From Linanthus parryae (lineage: Eukaryota > Streptophyta > Magnoliopsida > Ericales > Polemoniaceae): a stretch of DNA of 64,000 nt. The notes beneath the pieces are model-generated. The model did not search any database. It saw only the letters and a list, made by a program, of their open reading frames with translations, and was not told where the DNA came from. The stretch covers positions 19,751,363 to 19,815,362 of the forward strand of contig JALGPY010000010.1 in NCBI GenBank assembly GCA_023055425.1. The letters are read 5' to 3'. A program made the translations under genes and the position numbers. Shown piece by piece: positions 35,103 through 45,186 of the stretch (position 1 is its first letter; every line of letters begins with the position of its first letter).

Positions 35103-36188
35103 TCAGTCCTCGGCTCTCATGGCCTGCTCGCACCGAGTCATCTCCTTCTCTTCTCCGTACATGCTATCAATTTCTTCCCATAACTGGTCCATCTCCTCGT
35201 TTTCCCAGCCATCATCAACTACATCTATGGCGAAGATATCTTCGTGATCATAATAATTTGGCAGTTGCAGATTTTTGAAAACATTAAATTTAACCTTGTC
35301 CTCGTTAATCTGCATGGTCAGTTCCCCGCTCTTGCAATTTATCATAGCTTCTCCAGTGGCCAAAAACGGTCTGCCCAGTATGAGCGGTACCTCCCCTGCC
35401 TCCATGTCCAGGATCACGAAATCTGCTGGAAAAATGAGCTCACCGACCTTCACCAAAATATCCTCGATAACTCCATAAGCCTGTTTTACGGACCTGTCTG
35501 CCATCTGCAGCATGATTCTGGTGGGCCGGGGCTCCCCGACTTTCAAACTCTTGAAAATCGTCAATGGCATCAGGTTGATGCTGGCCTCTAGGTCACACAG
35601 AGCCTTTCCTGTGTAAGCGTTACCTAGGGTGACCGGTATTACAAAACTGCCAGGATCTTTTCTCTTCCTCGGTAGCCCATTCTTCACACAGTTGCTCACT
35701 TCTGCCGTCAGGTTTATAGTCTCGAAGTCGCTCATTCTCCTCCTCCCATACAAGATGTCCTTGAGGAATTTGGCGTAAGTGGGCATCTTAGCCAAAGCCT
35801 CGGCAAAAGGTATGTTAATCTGCTGCTGCTTGAACATCTCGAGAAACCTGGCGTTGTCCTTGCTATCGTCCCTCTTTCGTGTCTTCAATGGGTATGGTAC
35901 CTCCTTGGAGACAGGTACCGTTTCTGCATCTGTCTCATTCTGCACTGCATCCTGCTCAACCGAGCCCTTCGGCTGGGGGCGGTCGATTGAGCTGTTATCC
36001 TGGCCAGACAGTTTGCGTTCTACTTCTTTCGACTTTTCTGCGCGTGCGTGGCTAGGATACGGTGGATCCTGTAGTGCTACTCCACTCCGAGTGGTGATAG
36101 CATTGATCTGAGCACGTGGATTATTCACTGTATTCGAGGGCAAGTTTCCTGGCTGTCTTTCTGTTAGTTGTTGTGCTAACTGCCCCAC
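35103..36188 (-). pseudogene. Athila gag C-terminus and protease
   Basis: It lies in the same frame as gag and RT. It begins with the linker GQLAQQLTERQPGNLP and AITTRSG, then an aspartic protease fold (FVIPVTLGNAYTGKALCD...ILGRPFLATG). The active site should read Asp-Leu-Gly; here it is Asp-Leu-Glu (CDLEASINLMP), a one-base change. A TGA at 35103-35105 separates it from RT; it fits a G-to-A change in a Trp codon. Confidence 0.8.
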
Positions 36189-37547
36189 TTATACCTCCAA
36201 AGCACGCAGTGACGTTTTGGTCATCTGCATGTCGGCTGTCAGGGCGTCCATGTGCTTGAATCGGGACTCCATGGTCTGGAACATGGACTTGATCTCTTTA
36301 ATCTGGGCGTCGTACTGCTGCGCAGATGGGACTAACTGAGCCTGCTGGGCCGGGGCAGCCTGCTGGGCTGGTGGCCTGTGCTGGAATCCCGGTGCATAAA
36401 CTGCTGCGTTCGGGTTTCCGTACCGAAACCCGGGATGGTCTCTCGTACCCGGTCGGTACCGGCTCGGGTCCCACTGCTGCTGTACGTAATTGGTGTCTTC
36501 GGTCCTTAGCTCCTCAATGGCTGTGTCCAGATCAGGTTCTTCGACTTCTGCAATAGTCTTCTTATCCGAGTAGACTTTCTTGACCAAGTCGTGAACGATC
36601 TTGGCCAGGTTGTCTATCCGGTCATCCTCTGCGGGTTCGGCTCTAGCCGCCATCCTGCGATCGTCAAACAGTCGGGTGTCCTGCTTGGCCAACTGCTTCA
36701 TCAGGTCATACGCACCTTCTTTGTCCACGTGATACAGGAAGTTTCCCCCGTCCTCTCTGTCAATCCTGTCGGCGTTCTCCCTGTCTAGGGCATGGTAGAA
36801 AACCTGCAGAATTTTCGCGTCTCCAAAGCCGTGGTTAGGGCACCGTTTGACCAATCTCATGAGCCTGTCCCATGCGTCCACCACCGTCTCCCCCATCTTC
36901 TGCCTGAATGACAGAATCTCGCTCTGTAACTGTATGACTCGGGAGGCGGGATAGAACTTTGCCAGAAAATCTGCGACACACTCCTCCCATGTGGTGATGG
37001 ATCGGGGTGGTCGAGATTCGAGCCAGTCTTTGGCTACTCCGTAAAGACAGTATGGAAATAAGATCAGCATGAGTGCCTCTGCTTCTACCCCCTTGTATCT
37101 GACCTTGTTGCAGTAATCTTCGAATTTCCCGATAAAATCGTTCGGGTCTTCGTCGGCCCTGCCATGAAACGGGCAGAGAGTTTGCACCGTCTGGATGGTG
37201 GATGGTTTGATGTCAAAGTGCTCGACGGTGATCTCGGGCACCACAATAGCTCGCTCATGCCCCCCGGTGGGGACTTCGAAATTTTCCACCAACGCCTTCC
37301 CAGATCGGTTATATGTTCTCTGGTTGCTTCGGGCAGCCAGTCCCGCTGTGACAAGTTCCTCAATGTACCGAGCCATCTGGGCTGGGGTACGTGTCTCTCG
37401 TTCCTGTCCACCGGCTTCGGTGTTCTCGGGCGTATCTCTCTGGTTGGTTGCCATCCTGCTTTCTCGGTTTCTGCGGTTCTGTTCGGTATACAGTTTTTCC
37501 GGGTTGTCGAGTGGTGACACCAAATCGCGAGGCAATATGGGCATCAA
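36189..37547 (-). pseudogene. Athila gag
   Basis: The frame starts at ATG 37547 (MMPILPRDLVSPLDN). The Retrotrans_gag domain is clear: FHGRADEDPNDFIGKFEDYC, KDWLESRPPRSITTWEE and RLMRLVKRCPNHGF. A second possible start is the ATG in ESRMATNQRD. A Gln/Ala-rich stretch precedes a TAA at 36189-36191. Translation in the same frame continues beyond, so the stop is a recent mutation (C to T in a Gln codon would explain it) and not the natural gag end. Confidence 0.85.
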
Positions 37548-37662
37548 CTGAACAGTCCTGAAAAACGCAGATTCAAAAAGCAGTGAGATAAAAGAAAAAT
37601 AACGAAACTGAAAAATAAAAATTCCGAAAACTAATTCTGATAACTAAATTAACCATAAAAAA

Positions 37663-37680
37663 TCCCCGGCAACGGCGCCA
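37663..37680 (-). other. Athila primer-binding site, tRNA-Asp
   Basis: On the minus strand TGGCGCCGTTGCCGGGGA, 6 bases from the 5' LTR, is complementary to the 3' end of plant tRNA-Asp. Confidence 0.85.
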
Positions 37681-37686
37681 AAAACT

Positions 37687-39309
37687 TGATGCGCAAACTA
37701 ACGTGCTGTCCGCAAGTATACGAATCTTGTAATACCGGGTGTAATTAAACTCGGGTGATCGTTCCCACGAGGACTATTTCGGGTTTTTCGAGAAATCAGT
37801 TTTAACTTGCAGAGTGTAAAAGGAAGAGTAGTTTAGGATTGTGATTAACTATAAACTAAAAATAAGCAAAATAAAACGCAAATATTTTTTTGTGACGTTT
37901 TTTGAAAATCTTTAAAGTTGTAAATCTAGGGTTTGGAATACTAGGTCCTGGATCCCCTAGGGTTTCTTCAGAATTATGTTCTTTGGTTTGATATGAAAAC
38001 ACTCAGCAGTTTTAATTATCCGTGCCACGTACCGATTGTGCAGTAACCTTTCAGATTCCACACGCTGTCACGATCCTGCAGACTTTCGGGTTCCTGTTAA
38101 GCTGCCTAAGTCTGCAGTCTCGTTCTAAGTCTGCTAGGGTTTCTAACCTGGCCTGATGGCTCGGGTCAAATTCTCTAACAGTTGGTCTATACGTTTTGGC
38201 TAGCCCTATCTCCCTTTCTCTGGTCGGTCTATCAGGGTAAGGTACTAAATCATGTCTTTTCTTCCTAACCCTAACCTGACGTTTTCACCTACAGGCTCGG
38301 GTCTATAGCAATTCTGGTTCGCCACTCCGATCATGCATAAACAGATATAATCAAAGACAGAATAACTGATAATACTGCTGAATTAAGATAACGTAATCAT
38401 GAATTCATACTCAACTGCAGAAATAATGTCTGAAAACGAAACCCTAGGTTCACCGAGAACCTAGGTAAAAAGTTTAGCTACTAAACGACATAACTAATTA
38501 ACAAAGTTTCTGAATTTAAAAGAGAGAATAAGATCAAACTAAGTCTTCGGATCTGGATGAGTGCTTCCGTGCTCTCCCGGGATGCTCAGACTTGTCCTTG
38601 GATGAATTGTCTTGTGTGTTGTGTCTTCAAAATGAGTCTGGACGAGTCTTTTTATAGTGCTGGCGAAGTTTCTGGAACTTGTCATTATTTACGAAACTGC
38701 CACTGCCCGAAACCGCCTCAGTTTTTGTGCTGTCTGCGTATTATACGCAGCCTGCTGCGTATAATACGCAGACAGGGTCTTCTGTTGCTGCTTTTTCTCC
38801 TCTTTGTGCTTGCTGTCTGCGTATAATACGCAGGCCCTGCGTATAATACGCAGACAGGGACCCTCCTGTGCCTTCCTCTTCCTTCTTTCTGGGTATTTTA
38901 CCTCCTGGCTGCGTATAATACGCAGGGGGCTGCGTATAATACGCAGACAGGGAAGAAAAACTGTCCAAAACCCCTCTCCCTCCTTGCTGCCTGCGTATTT
39001 TACGCAGGGTCTGCGTATTATACGCTGACAGCAAGGCAGGATGCTCTTTTCTGCCTCTGTTTGCCTCCTGTTGCATTCCCGATCCATTCCTGCTGCATTC
39101 CCGGGCCTTGTTCCTGCATAGACAACATGAACACACCCGCGATCATATTCAATAAAAGTACGGAAAATGCAGAAATTTATAAAGAGCAAATAACTGTCTC
39201 GTTCCTAAAACCGAGGCTTCCCGAGGGTGAAAATTGGCTAAAACGTGAGTTTTCCGGCACAAATGCACAAAAACCGAGCTATAAGATAACCCATATTTGG
39301 GCGTTATCA
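37687..39309 (-). repeat. Athila 5' LTR (right copy)
   Basis: It is 1623 bp with the same ends as the left copy. Four modules lie at 38730-39031, which is about 280-580 bp into the LTR read in the element sense, the likely U3 region. Confidence 0.92.
38730..39031. repeat. Double-palindrome modules, 4 copies, right LTR
   Basis: Same four modules as the left LTR. At several of the sites where the LTRs differ the right copy keeps the perfect palindrome and the left does not (CGCAGGGGGC against CGCAAGGGGC; TAATACGCAGAC against TAATACGGCAGAC); at two others the left copy is the better match. Confidence 0.9.
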
Positions 39310-40286
39310 TGTACCCCCTTTCCAACCATGTCCATTGCTATCATCACCTGAAGATGAACGGGCTGTCGCATTACCCCACAAAGAAGTGGGATAAATATTT
39401 CTTTAAAGCTGCATATACCTTCGACCGGGAGATCTGTGATACATCTTTGAAGGACATGGGCATTGTTGTATCGCACGTGCATAGCGTGAAGAAAATGACG
39501 GTTGAAGGTTACTTTCGCGATGCCGGATTGGAGAAGTGGGCTAGGTCTTTTTGCAAGACATCCCGGTTCGAACAATTATGTTCCAACCATGCAGAGTCCA
39601 TTAACTCATGCTTTCTGGATGCACGGAATGGCAAACCTCTTCAATTATTCGCTTTCGCATGCGACACAGTGGCTCAATGGTTCATATTAAGAAATGTGGA
39701 ACTGGAGAAAATGGGAAGGATGTTTCTGACTAAGCTGCGGGAAGAAAAAATGTTGGAGAATTGGGCCAACTCTCGAGGGCTGCATGTACGTCCCATCACA
39801 TGCACAGAGTACGAAGTCAGAGACCGTGACCTGAAATGTTACGTGGTGGATTTTAGCCCTGGAAATGTCGTTGGGAGCTGCACGTGTGGCGAATACCAAC
39901 AGATGTGGTTCCCATGCGTACATGCTTGTGCATGTGCATCTCAACTTAGGAAGCTGGGCCATTACGACGTGCAACACGACATGGAGGTCATGTACAACCA
40001 TACTAGCAGGTACTGCTCAAGAGAATACTTTAAGGAGGCCTATAGCGGAACGGTTTATACTGCTCCCAACCACACACAGTGGGACAGCGACAATTTACCT
40101 GAGAGTATAAGAGCACTCCGGCCATTTCCTCCGAAGAAATTGGTGACACCAGGGAGGGACCAGGAGACCAGATTCAAGTCCACGACTGAAAAAATATTTA
40201 AAAATCAAGGAGGAAAGGGTTCATACAGATGCAGCAAGTGCGGTCGACTAGGACACTCAATAAGAACTTGCACTTATGAACCTTAA
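39310..40286 (+). pseudogene. MURA transposase of MULE-2, C-terminal part
   Basis: After the target duplication (TGTAC, 39310-39314) the MURA frame resumes at CCC 39315 in phase with codon 519 at 25455. It reads PLSNHVHCYHHLKMNGLS, carries the third catalytic residue (Glu in SNHAESINSC, about residue 613), a SWIM finger (GSCTCGEYQQMWFPCVHAC) and an intact C-terminal zinc knuckle (CSKCGRLGHSIRTC), ending at TAA 40284-40286. The frame is undamaged from 39315 on. The apparent start upstream at 39297 lies in the Athila LTR and is not real. Confidence 0.85.
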
Positions 40287-40290
40287 TAAG

Positions 40291-40470
40291 TTTGTAATCG
40301 GTAGTCGTTGTTTGTAATTGATAGTCGTTGTTTGTAATCGATAGTCGTTGTTTGTAATCGATAGTCGTTGTTTGTAATCGGTAGTCGTTGTTTGTAATCG
40401 ATAGTCGTTGTTTGTAATCGGTTGTCGTTGTTTGTAATCGATAGTCGTTGTTCGTTGTTTGTAATCGATA
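40291..40470. repeat. 20-bp minisatellite between convergent MULE-2 genes
   Basis: Eight exact-length 20-bp units (TTTGTAATCGATAGTCGTTG) run from 40291 to 40450, then a partial unit. It starts five bases after the MURA stop and ends about 50 bp before the Ulp1-like stop. Confidence 0.95.
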
Positions 40471-41789
40471 TACAATTGGAAAAAAACAAAAGTTTCATTA
40501 AATTACTAAAATAAATATCATTGGAAGCTTACTTTTTCCACTCTCACACCCTTTCCAGTGACAATAGGGAAGTGAAAAGCGACCATACAAATCAAAGTAC
40601 AGTAATCTAACTTCTTTTTCAGTACTATGTCTTCCACACATATCCAACCCCTAATCGGATTTGACTGAATTAAGCACTCAATCATTTGAAGTACATACCA
40701 GGCTGTCATATACCTTTTTTGGGTCACAAACCTCTTCTCTCTTGTCTTCAATAGATGTTTTTTATCCAATTTCTCCACTTCCAACAATTCAGGCCCCGCT
40801 CTACAGCCACCGAAGTCCTTCAGAAGCCTAGGTAAATCCGTGAGAAGACGCTCAAAATCCCATTGCTTGAACCCAGAGTACTGATGCAGATCGTACACTT
40901 TCAACACCATGTCTTTCACTTCAATGTAAATGAAAATCCAATGCCCTGGACCTTTAGCCGTTCTCTTTGTAAACCATGGCATGAACCACCTACTAGCCTT
41001 GGCGAGCTCAGTTCCCCGATAGGGCTGATTTCCTGCAAAATATGGGGCAACTTTGAAGCTCCTCGTAAGTGAGTGCCAGATTCATGAACGCATGATACCA
41101 ACCATAGTCAGTAATGACAGTGTCTGTTCTAGCTTCACGCACTTTCTTGGAATACATGCGCCTAATCACATACGTCATCTCGTCCATATGATACCAAAGA
41201 ATAGTAGAATATTCTGCTTTAAGGTACTTACAAAATTCCCTCCCAAGTATATTAATTCCACAATATATACCTGCCCACCCCTCTTCAGGATCATATAACC
41301 ACGCTTGGAAGGCTTTTACTAGAGGTGGTTTGGGTTGCATCATGAGGTTGAACGTTGGCATTCCGGTAGACGCACTATATAAAAACTTCACAGGGTGAAT
41401 TCCTTCTTTAGCAAGTGCAGCCGCATACTTGATTCTCTCCCACTCAATTCTTGCGCAATCACGCCGCCACTTCACTGCCACACCACCTTCTCGAACAATA
41501 AACAACTTATCACGACCATGTATCTTGTCATACAAACCTAGCTTATCATAACTGTACGTTGACTGAGGAGTCCAACACTCTTATTGGTATGTATGCTCTG
41601 GAGCCTCGAAGTACGGTATCTAATCTTCCGGTACATGTAACTTCAATTTTGGCAACACTACTTCTACATCTTCTTCTACACCTCCTTCTTCTTTGCCTCC
41701 TTCTTCTTCTCCTCCTTCTTCTCCTGCAAGGGTTGAGTAATCTGCATCAAACCAACTTTTGAGTTCAGGATCACTCTGATCTTCCACTG

Positions 41790-41885
41790 CTTGCTGGGAT
41801 GGCCCTGCTTGCTGGGATCCCCCTGCTTGCTGGGATCCCCCTGCTTGCTCGGATCCCCCTGCTTGCTCGAATCCCCCTCCTTCTT
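41790..41885 (-). repeat. 18-bp coding repeats (GGSQQA units)
   Basis: Five units of about 18 bp encode tandem GGSQQA/GGSEQA in exon 3 of the DUF1985/Ulp1-like gene. Confidence 0.85.
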
Positions 41886-43873
41886 CGAACCTTGACGGGG
41901 CTGAACCCCTAGATCTTTCAGCTGCCGCTGCAAGCACAATTTGATTGGATTCATCTGCTTTTGGCTCGGATCCCCCTACATGCTCGTTTGACTCGGGTTG
42001 GTTGGATCTACGGGTAGCTTCGAGCTCTGCATACTAACAAGAATATTACATTAAAATTAGGAACATTTTAAAATTAAAAACGTACTTAATTGAATACCAA
42101 TCATACTTGTAAGTATACCTGTCCGGGAGGTCCAACATTCTGAGTTCGTGTCTCATCCGGCATTCCTTTTGTTGCCACCTTCCACACTTCCGTCAACATA
42201 GTTCCCGAAACGTGTGTCATTTTCCCAATTTTGTCCAACTTATCAAGCGTGTTGGCCTGATTGTACGCGGCTGTCTTCAATAATGCGGTCGCTTGCTGGT
42301 TAGCCAACGTTCGCAAGTCTCTGATTTCCTGCTCGACACTGTCTAATCGTTCGCCAAACTTGTCGACTTTGTCGTTCACTGTCTTGAACTCCCCCCGGAC
42401 CAGGGAAAACAAATCTTGCTTGAACGATTCCAAGTCCCCAATCTGAACAGAAGCTCTAGGGATCTCAGGTGCAGGAGTTGCATCATTTTGCTGGTCAGGC
42501 ACTTCCGCAGGGGGGATAAAGGCTTCTCTAATTGTTTCTCTTCCCCCTTGTTCTTCTTCTGATTCATCGATGAGAAGAGTCTTCTGCTTCTTCCTCGTCG
42601 GACTAGCATCACTAGTTTGGGGTACATTCTTCTTCTTCCTTTGTGGGCCAACCGCAGCGACATTCTTGCCCTTCTTCTTCCGCTTCTTACTAGCCTCCAC
42701 ATCAACATCACCTTCTTCCACTTCAACGTCATCTTCTTCCGCTTCAACATCATCTTCCGTCTGTACCTTACCAAAGTTGTAGGAAGGTTCGAAAGCACGA
42801 TTCTCATGTTGATCATCCAATATTATAGTCTTTTCTTGAAAGACCGCAGTCCACCGCGGGAAAAGAGGCCTGCCAGGGTTACTACGATGGTGCTCAATGA
42901 AGCTTTCCCAGTAGGGTTCCGTCTTCTCTTCCTCCGTTGGCAAAAGAGTTGGATATACTTTCTTCACAGATTTCCAATAAGCGGAGGCTTCTTCCAAGGT
43001 TGCATTGCAATTTCTCCACTCCCAGTTATTCAACCTCGGTCGTATCGGTGCACCTTCCTTCTTCTTGCCCACATTGTCACCGAGCTCCGGTATGGCCTCG
43101 CAAATCCATGCCAGAAAGATGTGTGGGAAGCAATGCATGTTATACTTCCTGCGACGGTCGGGATCGAAATTGCAATTCCAAACCTCTGTCTTCACTTGAT
43201 CAAGGGAATCTTTCCACAAATAACTCCCCCATGCGAAACTGTTAGCCCAATCGAGATCCGAGAACAACCCGAATGCATCCATGCACATCTCATACTTAGA
43301 GCTTTTCGTGTACACCAGCCTACCCATTATGCAAGCCATCGCCAACTTAGCATAATCAGTGAGTTTATCAGGGCTCAAGTCCTTTTCTTCTTGCAACTTC
43401 TTAAGTGCATCTTCAACCTTACTGATTTTGATGTTAGTTCCCATCTTGTGGTTTTTGAGGTACTTCTTAGCCCAACCATATTCAGTGATTTTCTCACCTA
43501 CCCCATCGATTTTTCCGATTCTCAACCCCGACACCAAGCAAAACTCCTGCAATCCAAAACGAACCGGCATGTTGTTTACGTTGAACCACAACTCAGTGTC
43601 TTCTTTCTCCGTGTTGATCTTCGCATGCTGAACAAGATTTACTATCTGCCCCGGATAGTTGAACGGGCCACCATTAAGGTGCAACAAGAACTTCAACTGC
43701 GGGAGCCTAGTCCGTATCACTGCCCGTACCTCCTCACTAAGGCATTTCATAGTCCGCTCATAGTATTTCAGATGGAACCTTGTAGTGATGTTCCCTCTTT
43801 CAATCAATTTCTTACACAAGGGGAGCGGTACGTGTCCTCCCAAATATTGAGCCAAGTTCGAAACCTTAAGTAA

Positions 43874-44643
43874 CTGAACCTACATTATAAAACACAAATC
43901 GGTAAAATAACTGTCATACATAAGTTAATGAGTTTTAATCTAAGTTATAAACTGTGTAGGTAAGTTATCAATGTTAATCTAAGTTATAAACTTTGTATCT
44001 AATTTATTAATGATTTTAAGCTAATGATTTCAATTTATAGCTAATCTAAGTTATAAACTGTCTTGTTAATGTTTTGGTGTCAATCCTAAGAGTTCAGCTG
44101 TTCTTGTTAAAAAAAGTGTTCAGGGTGTGTTCAATTTAGTATACAGTGTTGAACAATTCAAAATTTTTGTGTCAAAGTGTTCAGTAGTTCTGTATAAGAC
44201 AGACGATATAAGAAAAATACACAGACGATACGGGAAAGGCACAGACGACCGAGAGGCCATTCACAGAGACGAACTCTGGCAAGGTCGTCTGCGTTTATAC
44301 CCGGTCGTCTGCGTTTATATAGGATCGTCTGGTGCTACACCGGATCGTCTGGACTAGGTCGTCTCGGTAAATATAATTTCAACCGAGAAGACCATGTCCA
44401 GACGATCTGGTCTAGCACCAGACGATCCGGTTTAAACGCAGACGATCCGGTCCAGACTAGATCGTCTCGTAAAAATGCCATAGGCAGGTGTTTCGTCTCC
44501 CTATCCACAAAAATTAGATCTAAGATCGTCACAACACAATCACCCAGATCGTCTAAGTTTTAACAAACACAAACTTGAATCATACTAGTACACAAAGTTG
44601 AATTATAGTACACAACAAATCAAACAGAAACTAAAATTCTAAC
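43874..44643 (-). other. Intron 1 of the DUF1985/Ulp1-like gene
   Basis: The intron is bounded by GTTAG (44643) and TTCAG (43874). Its first half holds motif array C (44185-44560); the rest is AT-rich with repeated TAATCTAAGTTATAAACT. Confidence 0.7.
44185..44560. repeat. MULE-2 motif array C, in intron 1 of the DUF1985 gene
   Basis: About fifteen copies of AGACGA(C/T)(C/A) or its complement in both orientations, with repeated companions such as GTCTGCGTTTATA and GTCTGGTGCTA. This is the densest array of MULE-2. Confidence 0.85.
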
Positions 44644-44826
44644 CTCATCATTCCCAACACGAATTGTGGGAATTGGGCGGTTGAGGAAGCCGATAGTCCC
44701 GACGGTGGGGTGGGTAACAATGGCCAACTGAGTTTGATCAACACCGGCAGGGAGTGAGCCGGAGCCGGTGGCAGCCATGGACGGCGATGATGAAGAGGAG
44801 GGAGCAGTTGTGGAGGACGACGCCAT

Positions 44827-45186
44827 GGAGGAGGAAGAGAGAGCAAGGGTCGGTTGTTTTCGCACTTGCAGAGAGAGAGAGGAAGCAGAGTGATTGTGAT
44901 GGGTTGGAGGGGTTGGAAAAGAAAAAAGTAACCGTCTGTTTTTTTATTAATAAAACCTGTTTAATTTTCAAAATTGTGTTTATTTTTTTGGTTAAACCCT
45001 AATCATAAAGGACCCCACCATCACTTATACTCCACCGGGTAGATTGGAAAGACCAAGTTCGTAGGCGGTTTAAAGACCAATTTTTTCTTCACCAAACCGG
45101 TAGGACGCCAATTTTTTCGGAAAAAACTCGTGCGGTGGTTAGGAATCAGAAACTTTGAGACGCCGGCCTCACTGGTGAATTACTAA
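44827..45186. other. MULE-2 right end and flank
   Basis: From the DUF1985 start codon to about 45130 is the promoter and terminal region, with CCGGGTAGATTGGAA at 45040 and two CCAATTTTTTC units. From 45131 to 45186 is flanking host DNA before the first MITE. Confidence 0.55.

Larger units (their letters stand above)
25456..39309 (-). mobile_element. Complete Athila-like Ty3/gypsy retrotransposon, 13,854 bp
   Basis: Two nearly identical LTRs (25456-27079 and 37687-39309) flank gag, protease, RT, RNase H, integrase and a third frame in the env position, all on the minus strand. The primer-binding site is complementary to tRNA-Asp, as in Athila elements. The 5-bp duplication and about 20 differences between LTRs by eye (about 1.2%) point to a recent insertion into MURA-2. 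Coding capacity is lost through three stops in gag-pol and a frameshift in the third gene. Confidence 0.9.
40518..44826 (-). pseudogene. DUF1985 / coiled-coil / Ulp1-like protease gene of MULE-2
   Basis: Three exons by splice signals. Exon 1 is 44826-44644 (ATG 44826, MASSSTTAPS; donor GTTAG). Exon 2 is 43873-42119 (acceptor TTCAG, donor GTATAC), in phase: DUF1985-type domain (FHLKYYERTMKCLSEEVR, FNVNNMPVRFGLQEFCLVSG, YAKLAMACIMGRLVY), acidic runs, basic patch KKRKKKGKN (nuclear signal) and a coiled coil (about 42440-42240). Exon 3 begins 42033 and runs on to 40518 with damage: TAG at 41620-41622, TAA at about 41579-41581, two frame changes at 40980-41060. The Ulp1 (C48) part has the His and Asp (GPGHWIFIYIEVKDMVLKVYD), but YMTAWYVLQMIECL stands where DCG-(x)-YVL is expected, so no nucleophile Cys is seen. 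Ulp1 enzymes cleave SUMO. Confidence 0.75.
21545..45130 (+). mobile_element. MULE-2, Kaonashi-like MULE with Ulp1/DUF1985 gene, split by Athila
   Basis: The left end TTCCAATCTACCCGG (about 21587) recurs in inverse form at 45040-45055 (CCGGGTAGATTGGAA), and both ends carry AATTGGTCTTT-like units. Gene order: acidic gene (minus), MURA (plus), DUF1985/Ulp1-like gene (minus). Without the 13.85-kb Athila insertion the element would be about 9.7 kb. MULEs carrying Ulp1-like genes are known in plants (Kaonashi type). Limits are approximate and no target duplication was confirmed. Confidence 0.75.

Noticed and set aside
34896..35278. Several plus-strand frames across the Athila pol
   Set aside because: Antisense shadows of a conserved gag-pol frame.
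26326..39136. Many short frames rich in AYYTQ or CVLYA repeats in the Athila LTRs and at 31498-31779
   Set aside because: They are translations of the palindromic modules in all frames and strands; no start or family supports them.
40257..40498. Frames of ITNNDYRLQTT repeats after MURA-2
   Set aside because: Translation of the 20-bp minisatellite.
42376..43873. Long plus-strand frames opposite the DUF1985 exon
   Set aside because: Shadows of the minus-strand coding frame, which has domain similarity and consistent splice sites.
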